NCBI GenBank assembly: GCA_019745565.1
Contig: JAIESW010000008.1
Span: forward strand, 1 to 58,455
Reading direction: 5' to 3'
DNA length: 58,455 bases
Origin: Burkholderiales bacterium
GTDB taxonomy: Bacteria; Pseudomonadota; Gammaproteobacteria; Burkholderiales; Ga0077523
Below are positions 24,512-32,036 of the stretch, piece after piece. Positions within the stretch are counted from its first letter, which is position 1; every line of letters begins with the position of its first letter. Position numbers and translations under genes: made by a program. The notes under the pieces were generated by a model that worked only from the letters and a program-made list of their open reading frames with translations, was not told where the DNA came from and did no database searches.

Positions 24512-25543
24512 TCACTGACCTTCGGGGAACGGCGCGAAGAACGGCACGCCGTACTTCTCGACGATCTGCCGGATCTCGCCGCTCGCGAGCATCTGGGTGA
24601 AGGCGTCGTCGATCAACTGCTTGAAATCGGTCTCCTTGGCCTTCACCGCCCAGGCACCGTTGAAGCGCTGGCCGGGCACCGGCTGGAATCCCGGCGACAT
24701 TGCGAGCTCCACGTTCTTCTCGCGGTTGGCGACCGGGATCGAGGGACCCCAGACCATGATGGCGTCCACTTCCTTGCGCAGGAGGCCGTCGATCACCCGG
24801 TTGTTCTGGAAATAGGTCACGTACGGAATACCCAGCTTCTCGGCGTTCTCCTGCATCGGTGAATAGGCCGGCACGCCGACCTTGATGCCGGTGCCGCGCA
24901 GTTCTTCCAGGGTGCGCACCTTCGGCACCTTGCCGTTGCCCACCAGCACGAAACCGATGCCAAGGTACGGTTTGGTGAACGCCATGTCGTTCTTTAACAT
25001 GTGGTCATCGTCGCCGGTGATGACGAGACCCATGAAGACGTCGCAGAAGCCGCGATTCACGGTTTCCTTAAATGCCTTGTTGACGCCGCCTCGATAGACG
25101 CCGGTGTTCGCCCACATCACCGAGAACTCCCAGCCGTTGCGCTGCGCGATGCGCGACAGGATCTCGATGTCGATGCCCGGCGGTTCCGCCTTCGGCGCGG
25201 TGTGCGAGAACGGGTAGTACCACGCGTCGGCACAGGCGAGGATGCGCTTCAGCATCTTGGTGCGGCCGATCGCCGACAGGTAGCGTGCCTCCTGCGGGAT
25301 CTCCACCGGCGGGCCGCCGTAGCGGAAGCCGCCCTGATACAAGCGGTCAGTAAACGGGTCGAAGACCTCGGGCTCGACGTAGCCCACTTCCGCGACCTTG
25401 GGCCGGGGATTTGCGATCACGTATTCGACGTCCAGTGCGGGCACGGCCGCGAGCGCTGGCGCGGACAACGCGACGGCTACGGCAAAGGCGGCAAAACGAC
25501 TGAACAGGGCACCCGGCAGGCACCCGGAGTTGAAGATCGGCAT
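24512..25543 (-). CDS. Family 3-type solute-binding protein upstream of exbB
   Basis: A 343-residue periplasmic protein with a signal peptide (cut near APALA-A) and an extra region of about 80 residues before the type II binding fold. The fold begins at ILACADAWYYPFSH and continues with GIDIEILSRIAQRNGW, FCDVFMGLVITGDDD and VPAYSPMQENAEKLGIPYVT. It resembles XoxJ/MxaJ-type and amino-acid-type family 3 receptors but has no ABC permease nearby. The ATG at 25543 is the first in frame before the signal peptide. Only 28 bp separate it from exbB, so it probably belongs to the TonB operon; the ligand is unknown. Confidence 0.8.
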   Translation of the reverse strand: MPIFNSGCLPGALFSRFAAFAVAVALSAPALAAVPALDVEYVIANPRPKVAEVGYVEPEVFDPFTDRLYQGGFRYGGPPVEIPQEARYLSAIGRTKMLKRILACADAWYYPFSHTAPKAEPPGIDIEILSRIAQRNGWEFSVMWANTGVYRGGVNKAFKETVNRGFCDVFMGLVITGDDDHMLKNDMAFTKPYLGIGFVLVGNGKVPKVRTLEELRGTGIKVGVPAYSPMQENAEKLGIPYVTYFQNNRVIDGLLRKEVDAIMVWGPSIPVANREKNVELAMSPGFQPVPGQRFNGAWAVKAKETDFKQLIDDAFTQMLASGEIRQIVEKYGVPFFAPFPEGQ

Positions 25544-25734
25544 CGGAGAAACACGCTGCGCACGTAGTCGCAGTGTGATCCATTCCCGCGAGGTCGCGCT
25601 TGTACGAACAGGTCGCCGGAACCGGTCATCCGGTCCGGTCGAGCGGCTGGAGTGTACTGCATCGGCCCGGGGGCGCACCAAATTCATGCGCGGCCCGCGG
25701 GGCCGACCTGTCATGGTGCGATGGTGCCTTGGCC

Positions 25735-25914
25735 GGCATCGGGTCGCGCGAATGGGATCAGGCACTTGCACGGCATATCTCGGCGGGCCCCGCCGGGAAG
25801 CTGGGCGAAGTGTTCGACGTGGAAGCCGGCGTGAAGGCCGCACGCCTGTGCGCGCTCAATCTTCTGGTCTGCCTCGAACTCGCGTGCGATGGGGATCAGG
25901 GTGCGGGCCCGACC
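25735..25914 (+). pseudogene. Remnant of a RidA-family (YjgF) gene
   Basis: Within the 371-bp gap between the binding-protein gene and the YciI gene, one plus-strand frame reads PAGKLGEVFDVEAGVKAARL and then CALNLLVCLELACDGD, a close match to the middle of RidA-like proteins. The usual N-terminal strand (VRTGNLLFVSGQ type) is absent and the frame then runs into the antisense of the YciI gene, so both ends are lost. It has no plausible start codon with a ribosome-binding site. I call it a decayed fragment left by a deletion; the rest of the gap shows nothing recognisable. Confidence 0.55.
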
Positions 25915-26211
25915 CTAGATCAGCTTCTCCTTGTTGAAGAACGCCTTCCGCCAGCGCGTGACCGTAACCTTCTGGAACAGACCAGCCTTCGTGAACGGAT
26001 CCTCGTTGATGAACTTCTCGGCTTCCGCGCGGCTGTCGGTGTCGACGATCAGAACGCCGCCACTGCCGCCGGTACCGTCATCCTCGATCAGTGCGCCGGC
26101 TGCCAGCAGCAGATTCTGATGCTTGGTGAGGTACTCGAGATGCGCCGGACGCGCTTCCGCGCGCACGTTGGCGGCTCCCGGTTTGTCCTGGGTCTGGATC
26201 ACGTAGGGCAT
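25915..26211 (-). CDS. YciI family protein
   Basis: A 98-residue single-domain cytoplasmic protein. It starts MPYVIQTQDKPG, has the HLEYLTKHQNLLLAAGALIE helix-strand pair, the segment VLIVDTDSRAEAEKFINEDP and the family FTKAGLF ending. YciI proteins are small ferredoxin-like-fold proteins, some catalytic (a related protein dehalogenates muconolactone) but most of unknown role. The ATG at 26211 is preceded by AGGAGGAG. It stands alone, its 3' end abutting the RidA remnant. Confidence 0.85.
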   Translation of the reverse strand: MPYVIQTQDKPGAANVRAEARPAHLEYLTKHQNLLLAAGALIEDDGTGGSGGVLIVDTDSRAEAEKFINEDPFTKAGLFQKVTVTRWRKAFFNKEKLI

Positions 26212-26312
26212 GGGTCTCCTCCTGGTTGAACTCGAGCCCCGTATCCTAACCCGCTGTTGCCGGTGCACGGGTCCCGCTATGCTCGCGGGTCCGCCTGCGC
26301 CTGCCACCGACG

Positions 26313-27212
26313 ATGAACGCCACCACTGCCGCCCTCTATCTCGCCATGTGCCTGATCTGGGGGTTGTCGTGGATCGCGATCAAGACCGGCGTCGACGCGA
26401 TGCCGCCGCTCTTCTTCGCGGCGTGCCGGTTCCTCCTGGCCAGCGTCCTCCTGTTCGCGCTGGCCCGCTGGCGCGGCTCGCGAATGCCGCCGCAAGCGCG
26501 ATGGGGTCGCATCGTGGTGGCCGCCCTGCTGATCAACACCGGCTGCTACGCGACCCTGTTCTGGGGCATGCAGTACGTACCGTCCGGGTTCGCCGGCGTG
26601 GTGAACCTGTCCCTCATTCCGATCACGCTGTTCGTGCTTGGCATTTTCTTCGGTTACGAGCATTTCACGCGGTCGCGCACGTTCGCGCTGGCGCTCGGCG
26701 TGGTCGGGCTGCTCATCCTGATGCGCGCGCGGCTCGCGATCGAGCCCTCGCCCCTCGCCGTGGCGGGGTCGCTCGCCGTGATTGCCGCGACCTTCTCGTA
26801 CAGCCTCGGATCGGTCCTCAGCCGGCCACTCCTCGATACCGTGCCTTCGCTGGCACTCGCTGCGGTCCACAATGTGATCGGCGGCGCCGGCCTTGCATTG
26901 CTCTCGCTGATCTTCGAGGACGTGACCGCGGACGACGTGCGTCGCCTCCTGGATCCACCGGTGCTGGCGAGCCTCGCGTTCCTGGTCCTGTTCGCGTCGC
27001 TTATCGCGTTCACCGTCTTCCTGCGCCTGCTGCGTGACTGGGGGCCGTATCGCGCCGGAACCTATGCATTCGTCTCGCCCATCATAGCGGTCGGGGTTGG
27101 CATGGCGTTGGTCGGCGAGCGCTACACCGCACTCGAATTCTTCGGCGCCGCTCTGATGCTGGTGGCGGTGGGCGTGAGTCTGCGACCGGCGCGGGTGACT
27201 GTGCGAACATGA
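26313..27212 (+). CDS. DMT superfamily (EamA) exporter
   Basis: A 299-residue inner-membrane protein with ten hydrophobic helices in two repeated EamA halves, beginning ALYLAMCLIWGLSWIAIKTG, a hallmark N-terminus of the RhaT/EamA family. Members export amino acids, amines or other metabolites; the substrate cannot be told. It starts at the ATG at 26313 and its stop overlaps the start of the next hydrolase gene as ATGA, so the two are co-translated. Confidence 0.9.
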   Translation: MNATTAALYLAMCLIWGLSWIAIKTGVDAMPPLFFAACRFLLASVLLFALARWRGSRMPPQARWGRIVVAALLINTGCYATLFWGMQYVPSGFAGVVNLSLIPITLFVLGIFFGYEHFTRSRTFALALGVVGLLILMRARLAIEPSPLAVAGSLAVIAATFSYSLGSVLSRPLLDTVPSLALAAVHNVIGGAGLALLSLIFEDVTADDVRRLLDPPVLASLAFLVLFASLIAFTVFLRLLRDWGPYRAGTYAFVSPIIAVGVGMALVGERYTALEFFGAALMLVAVGVSLRPARVTVRT

Positions 27213-28198
27213 CCGCCATGTCCCGGCGAGCCCGCATCGGCGGATGGATCGTCGCTGCCCTCGTGGTGGCAGCAACGCTGTTCGCGCTGGGTCCGCGTGC
27301 TGTCGTCGACATCCGTCCTGAACCGGTCGACCTGCCGGCCGACCTCGATGCGTGGCTCACGCGCAGCGAAGCACGCTTCACCGACCTGCGTCCCGATGCC
27401 GGCAAGCGCATCGTGTGGGCCGACTCCGCGAGGAAGGGGCGCACGGAGTACGCCATCGTCTACATCCATGGATTCTCCGCGACCCGCATGGAGACCTACC
27501 CCCTGGCGGACAAAGTCGCCGGGACGCTCGGCGCCAACCTCTACTACACCCGCCTGACGGGACATGGGCGCAGCGAGGATGCGATGGGCGAGGCCACATT
27601 GGGCGCCTGGATCGACGACGTGCTCGAGGCCTACGCGATCGGACGCCGCCTCGGCGACAAGGTCGTCGTGATCGGCACTTCCACCGGCGCGGGTCTCGCC
27701 ACCCTGCTCGCGGCGCGACCGGAAGCGCAGGACCTGCACGCGCTCGTCCTCATCTCGCCCAACTATGGCGTCCGCCAGTGGAATGCCCCGATCATCCTGT
27801 GGCCCTGGGGCGAACAGATCGCGAAACTCGTCGTGGGCGAGTACCGCACGTGGGAAGCGTCCAATCCGCGACAGGCGCAGAACTGGACCATGCGCTATCC
27901 GGTGCGCGCGCTGATCCCGATGATGCAGAGCATCGCGCTGATCGACCGGCTCGATTTCCGTTCCCTGCACGTACCGACGCTGGTCTTCTACGCCAAGGGA
28001 GACCAGCTGGTCGACGTGCACGCCATCGAACGCCGTTTCACCGAACTCGGCGCCGGTCGCAAGGAGTTGGTGCTGGTGGACTACGCCGACGATCCGGCGC
28101 AGCACGTCCTGGCGGGCGACATTCTTTCGTCGCGAGCGACGGACCGTGTCGCAACGGCGATGGTCACGTTCATCCGCGGGAATGCCGCCGAGCGGTAG
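27209..28198 (+). CDS. Membrane-anchored alpha/beta hydrolase
   Basis: A 329-residue protein with an N-terminal membrane anchor (residues about 10-30) and an alpha/beta hydrolase fold. The oxyanion/early strand is AIVYIHGFSATRMETYPLAD, the nucleophile elbow is GTSTGAG, the acid is in AKGDQLVD and the catalytic histidine in AQHVLAGD. It is probably a periplasmic carboxylesterase or lipase-type enzyme. It overlaps the exporter gene by four bases, suggesting that the two act on the same compound. Confidence 0.85.
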   Translation: MTAMSRRARIGGWIVAALVVAATLFALGPRAVVDIRPEPVDLPADLDAWLTRSEARFTDLRPDAGKRIVWADSARKGRTEYAIVYIHGFSATRMETYPLADKVAGTLGANLYYTRLTGHGRSEDAMGEATLGAWIDDVLEAYAIGRRLGDKVVVIGTSTGAGLATLLAARPEAQDLHALVLISPNYGVRQWNAPIILWPWGEQIAKLVVGEYRTWEASNPRQAQNWTMRYPVRALIPMMQSIALIDRLDFRSLHVPTLVFYAKGDQLVDVHAIERRFTELGAGRKELVLVDYADDPAQHVLAGDILSSRATDRVATAMVTFIRGNAAER

Positions 28199-28265
28199 AC
28201 GCGATCCGGCTGGCTCCATGGCCGGCACTGCGCCGTGGCAATGACGCAGGTCGAACGCTGCGTAC

Positions 28266-28850
28266 TCAACGGACCGGCGCTCTCGCCAATGTGCCGACCG
28301 CCTTCTTCACCGCGATCGCCCGCTCTTCGCCGTTCCACCAGCGCGTGGCCAACCCGACGATCTGTTGGCGCGAACCGGAACCGAGTGCCTGCAGCACGTC
28401 CTTCTCGAACGGGCGCTCGTCTGCGAGAACCCGACGCAATCGGTCGAGTGCGGTCTGCGCCGCGCGCACGTCGGAACGATCGGCGATGCCGAGTGTCCCG
28501 TAGACCGCGGCGAACCGGGCATGAACCTGCAAGAGTTGCTGCGCCAGATCCTGCGACGTCTCGGCCGCGACATATGCAAACTGCGGATCGCCCACGATGC
28601 GATCGATCACGCGATCCACCTGCCGTTCGTACTCGCCGAGCGCCACCTCGAGATCTGCCAGAGCCTCGCGCGGCTGGGGTTCCATGTCGGACAGCGACTC
28701 GATCACCTGCAGCTGGGCGACCCAGGGCTCGCGCAGCGCCGTCTCCGGGATGGCGGGATCGGACTGTGCGTATGCCGGCCCGCTCACGCTCAGGATGGCC
28801 AGTATCCATGCAGTCACCAGAAACCGGATAGAGCGGACCGCCGACTGCAT
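28266..28850 (-). CDS. Secreted protein of unknown function
   Basis: A 194-residue protein with a clear signal peptide (SIRFLVTAWILAILSVSGPAYA). The mature part is mostly helical, rich in alanine, leucine and arginine, with heptad-like spacing (LADLEVALGEYERQVDRVID; AAQTALDRLRRVLADERPFE). I recognise no named domain. The ATG at 28850 follows GGAGG. It is divergent from the next secreted-protein gene and shares a 202-bp intergenic region that contains an FNR-like box. Confidence 0.65.
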   Translation of the reverse strand: MQSAVRSIRFLVTAWILAILSVSGPAYAQSDPAIPETALREPWVAQLQVIESLSDMEPQPREALADLEVALGEYERQVDRVIDRIVGDPQFAYVAAETSQDLAQQLLQVHARFAAVYGTLGIADRSDVRAAQTALDRLRRVLADERPFEKDVLQALGSGSRQQIVGLATRWWNGEERAIAVKKAVGTLARAPVR

Positions 28851-28946
28851 GCAACCTCCGTCAGATCGTAATCGTGCACCACCGGCGCGAAGTACCAGCA
28901 GGGTACACGCACCCGATCGACGCCGGAGAGGCTGGCCGGAATTCGT

Positions 28947-28960
28947 TTGATGCACGTCAA
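28947..28960. promoter_or_regulatory. FNR/Anr-like box 1
   Basis: TTGAT-GCAC-GTCAA (28947-28960) matches the FNR/Anr consensus TTGAT-N4-ATCAA at 9 of 10 positions. It lies in the divergent region between two secreted-protein genes, about 92 bases before the TTG start at 29053. Confidence 0.45.
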
Positions 28961-29052
28961 GGCAGGCACCCGCTCGCGGGACTACCGTAGCATCGTCTGC
29001 CGCCGCGACCAGTTCCCCAGGCATGCGACGGCCCGAGCCGAGGAGGAAGGCC

Positions 29053-29535
29053 TTGAGAACCTTTGCTTCGCTGTTGGTCTTTGCGTTCGCGCTGGCGCCG
29101 GGCTTCGCCTCCGCCGCCGAGGAAGAGGACCATGCCGCCCATCACCCGCCGCCGGCGGCTTCGTCCGAGAAGGCACCGGCCTCCGAGCACGATCACGGTG
29201 AGGCCGCAATTGATCCATTGCAGCAGGGTATGCAACGCATCGAAGACCTGATGCATCAGATCCGCAACACGGACGACGTCGGCCAGAAGCGAACCCTGCT
29301 GGCCGAGCACCTTCAGGCCATGCGTGACCAGATGCTGCTCGTCCGCACCGCAGGACGTCCCGAGAAGGCTGCCGCCAAAGCCACCGAGCAGAAAGAAGGC
29401 GGCATGGGCATGATGAAGAGCGGCGGAATGATGGAGAAGCACAAGAAGGTCGAGCAGCGGCTCGATATGCTGGAACGACTGCTTCAGCAGTCCATGGAAC
29501 GCGAGGCCGTCGAGGAATCCCTCGACGAGCGCTGA
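29053..29535 (+). CDS. Secreted histidine/methionine-rich small protein (TTG start)
   Basis: A 160-residue protein. I chose the TTG at 29053 because AGGAGG lies at 29041-29046, six bases away, and because this gives a clean signal peptide (MRTFASLLVFAFALAPGFAS). The mature protein opens with an acidic, histidine-rich segment (EEEDHAAHH, then SEHDHGEAA), continues as a coiled helix and has a glycine-methionine patch (GGMGMMKSGGMMEKH). This composition suggests metal binding in the periplasm, by inference only. An FNR-like box lies upstream. No named family was recognised. Confidence 0.7.
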   Translation: MRTFASLLVFAFALAPGFASAAEEEDHAAHHPPPAASSEKAPASEHDHGEAAIDPLQQGMQRIEDLMHQIRNTDDVGQKRTLLAEHLQAMRDQMLLVRTAGRPEKAAAKATEQKEGGMGMMKSGGMMEKHKKVEQRLDMLERLLQQSMEREAVEESLDER

Positions 29536-29562
29536 GGAGCCCCTTCGCGCGGCGGCCGCCGC

Positions 29563-30729
29563 CTAGTACGACTTCGGCAGGCCGAGCACCTTCTCCGCGA
29601 TGAAGCAGAGGATGAGATGCGGGCTCACGGGTGCCAGCCGGGGCACCATTGCCTCGCGCAGATACCGCTCCACGTGGTACTCCTTCGCGTAGCCCATGCC
29701 GCCCAGCGTGAGCATCGCCTGTTCGCACGCGCGAAAGCAGGCTTCGGCCGCGAGATACTTCGCGGCGTTCGCTTCGGCCCCGCAGGGCTGACCGGCGTCG
29801 TACAACGAGGCCGCCTTGAACACCATGAGATTCGCCGCCTCGAGTTCCATCCAGCAGACCGCGAGCGGGTGCTGGATCGCCTGGTTCTGTCCGATGGGTC
29901 GATCGAACACGATGCGCTCGTTGGCGTAGTCGACGGCGCGCTTCAGTGCGGCGCGACCCAGGCCGACGGCTTCGGCCGCGATCAGGATGCGCTCCGGGTT
30001 CATGCCGTGGAGGATGTACTCGAAGCCCCTGCCCTCGTCGCCGATGCGATCCACCGCGGGAACGGCCAGCTCCTCGATGAACAACATGTTCGAGTCGACC
30101 GCCTTGCGGCCCATCTTCTCGATCTCGCGCACTTCCACGCGCGCGCGGTCGAGTTGCGTGTAGAACAGCGACAGACCTTCCGTGGGTTTCCGGCACTCGG
30201 CGAGCGGTGTCGTCCGGGCGAGGATCAGCATGCGCTGCGCCACCTGCGCCGTGGAGATCCAGATCTTGCGGCCGCTCAGGACATAGCGATCCTTCTGCCG
30301 CTTCGCGACGGTTTCGATGCGCGTGGTGTTGAGCCCCACGTTCGGTTCGGTCACGGCAAAGCACGCCTTCTCCTCGCCGCGGATGAGCGGCGGCAGCCAC
30401 CGTGCCTTCTGCTCCTCGGTGCCGAACACCACCACGGGGTTCAGCCCGAAGATGTTCATGTGGATCGCGGAGGCTCCGGAGAATCCGGCACCCGACTCGG
30501 CCACGGCCTGCATCATAATCGCCGCTTCGGTGATCCCCAGCCCTGCGCCGCCGTAGGCGTCCGGCATCGCGATGCCCAGCCAGCCGTCGCGCGCGATCGC
30601 CGCATGAAAGTCGAGGGGAAAGCCACCATCGGCGTCGCGATCGAGCCAGTACCGCGCGTCGAACGGTTCACACAGACGCAGGACGGCCTCGCGGATCGAG
30701 CGCTGTTCGGGCTTAAAGGAGAAGTCCAA
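29563..30729 (-). CDS. Acyl-CoA dehydrogenase family protein
   Basis: A 388-residue flavoenzyme if it starts at the TTG at 30729 (LDFSFKPEQRSIREAV, the usual acyl-CoA dehydrogenase opening). An ATG at 30837 would add 36 residues without family similarity. Typical segments include IAMPDAYGGAGLGITEAAIM, CFAVTEPNVGLNTTRIET, ERILIAAEAVGLGRAALKRA, and LTLGGMGYAKEYHVERYLRE near the end. It would oxidise an acyl-CoA to the enoyl-CoA, passing electrons to ETF. Its substrate is unknown; the gene stands alone between small secreted proteins and the CYTH gene. Confidence 0.85.
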   Translation of the reverse strand: MDFSFKPEQRSIREAVLRLCEPFDARYWLDRDADGGFPLDFHAAIARDGWLGIAMPDAYGGAGLGITEAAIMMQAVAESGAGFSGASAIHMNIFGLNPVVVFGTEEQKARWLPPLIRGEEKACFAVTEPNVGLNTTRIETVAKRQKDRYVLSGRKIWISTAQVAQRMLILARTTPLAECRKPTEGLSLFYTQLDRARVEVREIEKMGRKAVDSNMLFIEELAVPAVDRIGDEGRGFEYILHGMNPERILIAAEAVGLGRAALKRAVDYANERIVFDRPIGQNQAIQHPLAVCWMELEAANLMVFKAASLYDAGQPCGAEANAAKYLAAEACFRACEQAMLTLGGMGYAKEYHVERYLREAMVPRLAPVSPHLILCFIAEKVLGLPKSY

Positions 30730-30972
30730 CGGTGTCGCCGTGTTCGTGATTGCGGCTGAGCAGACCCGCGCTCTTTCGGTGGATTCTACGCCTCGACGCA
30801 CATGCGGCCGTCGACAGGCCGCCATTGCCGGAAACACCGACCTTGCGACGCCGCCAAGCTGCCGAATGCCAAGGGCATCCGTCAGGCGGCGCTCGGACGT
30901 ACGTGAGGCTTTCCGATGAGTGCAGGATCTCCTGCGACGGCCGTCACGGCGAGGTGATCGCGCACCCCGGTC

Positions 30973-31965
30973 TCATCGCACCGTCGCCGGCACCATGCCA
31001 CCCACATCCGACTGGATCTTGGCCTTGAAAAACTCCATCGCGGTCTTGGTCTTCGTCTCCTGCTTTGCGGCGAGCGAGACACCCAGCCTGGCCAGGTAGG
31101 CCTTGAACGTGGCACCGACCTGGAACGCTTCGGACGGCAGGGCCTTGGTGGAGACCTCGAGGATGCGCTGGCCGTCCGGATAGAGCCACATCTCGACGGT
31201 GATCCGACGATCGAAGTCCTTCGGCTGGTGCTTGGCCTTCAGCACGAAGGTGGGGCCCAGGACGGTCAGCGAATCCAGACTGATGCCCGCCGGGGCATGG
31301 GCTTCGTAGAACGCGAGTTGCTCCTTCGAGAACAGGGAACTCAGGGGAGCATTGCCCGAGGTGGCGTCGAGCGCCTCCTTGCCCGTGCAGATACCCTTGA
31401 ACGACGCCGAACACACGAATCCTCCCGGCATCACATCCACCTCGGTCTTGAAGCTGGCCGAGCGACGCAGCTCCGTGTCGATCGTGTTCGGATCCACCGG
31501 GCGAAGCTTGATGACGGTATCGCCCGTTCCGCCCTGGCTTCGCCGGACCCGGACCACGAGACCGGCGCGGTTCAAGGCGAGGTCCGGCGTATCGAAGAAG
31601 AACGCCTGCCGCGGTTGCGCTTCCACCGGATCGAGACCGATCGCCTTGATCGTTGCGCGTTGGCTCGCCAAAGGCACGGAGAGCTTCAACTCCAGGCTGT
31701 TCGCCCCCTTGAGGAGTTCGAGGATCTGGCCGATCTGCTCGGGCGAGAGGGCTGGCGCAGAGGCACTGGCGACGGATGACCTGGCTCTGGCGGCAGTGCC
31801 GACCTTCCTGACACTGGTGGCGCTGGCAGGTTTGGTGGCCGCCCTTTTGGGTTTGGTGACTTTGGCAGGCCTGGTCACTTTGGCGGCTCTCGATGGCTTG
31901 GCGGCTCCGGTGGCCTTGGTGGCCTTGGTGGCCTTGGTGGCTTTGGCGACAGTTCTAGTGGCCAT
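30973..31965 (-). CDS. CYTH-domain protein with histone-H1-like basic N-terminus
   Basis: A 330-residue protein. Residues about 1-65 are low-complexity and rich in Lys, Ala and Thr (repeated KAT units, then RPAKVTKPKRAATKPA), like the tail of bacterial histone H1-like proteins. From about residue 75 a CYTH/triphosphate-tunnel fold is visible: SLELKLSV, AFFFDTPDLALNRAGLVVRV, DTVIKLRPV. CYTH proteins bind triphosphates or polyphosphate. The next gene upstream encodes another CYTH-like domain fused to Ppx/GppA, pointing to polyphosphate metabolism. The tail could bind nucleic acid or polyphosphate chains. Confidence 0.78.
   Translation of the reverse strand: MATRTVAKATKATKATKATGAAKPSRAAKVTRPAKVTKPKRAATKPASATSVRKVGTAARARSSVASASAPALSPEQIGQILELLKGANSLELKLSVPLASQRATIKAIGLDPVEAQPRQAFFFDTPDLALNRAGLVVRVRRSQGGTGDTVIKLRPVDPNTIDTELRRSASFKTEVDVMPGGFVCSASFKGICTGKEALDATSGNAPLSSLFSKEQLAFYEAHAPAGISLDSLTVLGPTFVLKAKHQPKDFDRRITVEMWLYPDGQRILEVSTKALPSEAFQVGATFKAYLARLGVSLAAKQETKTKTAMEFFKAKIQSDVGGMVPATVR
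31906..31951. repeat. In-frame 9-bp tandem repeat in the CYTH gene tail
   Basis: CCTTGGTGG and close variants are repeated about four times on the plus strand, coding for KAT-KAT-KAT units on the minus strand. A change of copy number would lengthen or shorten the basic tail without shifting the frame. Confidence 0.6.
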
Positions 31966-32036
31966 GGCTTGTGCCCTCCTGGCATTCAATGTGGAACAAC
32001 GCGATTGCTCCGGGCCTGTGCCCACGACCTCTGCGC

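Noticed and set aside
24512..25543. Identification of the binding protein as XoxJ/MxaJ
   Set aside because: The fold is similar, but there is no methanol dehydrogenase or cytochrome gene beside it, so only the general family is claimed.
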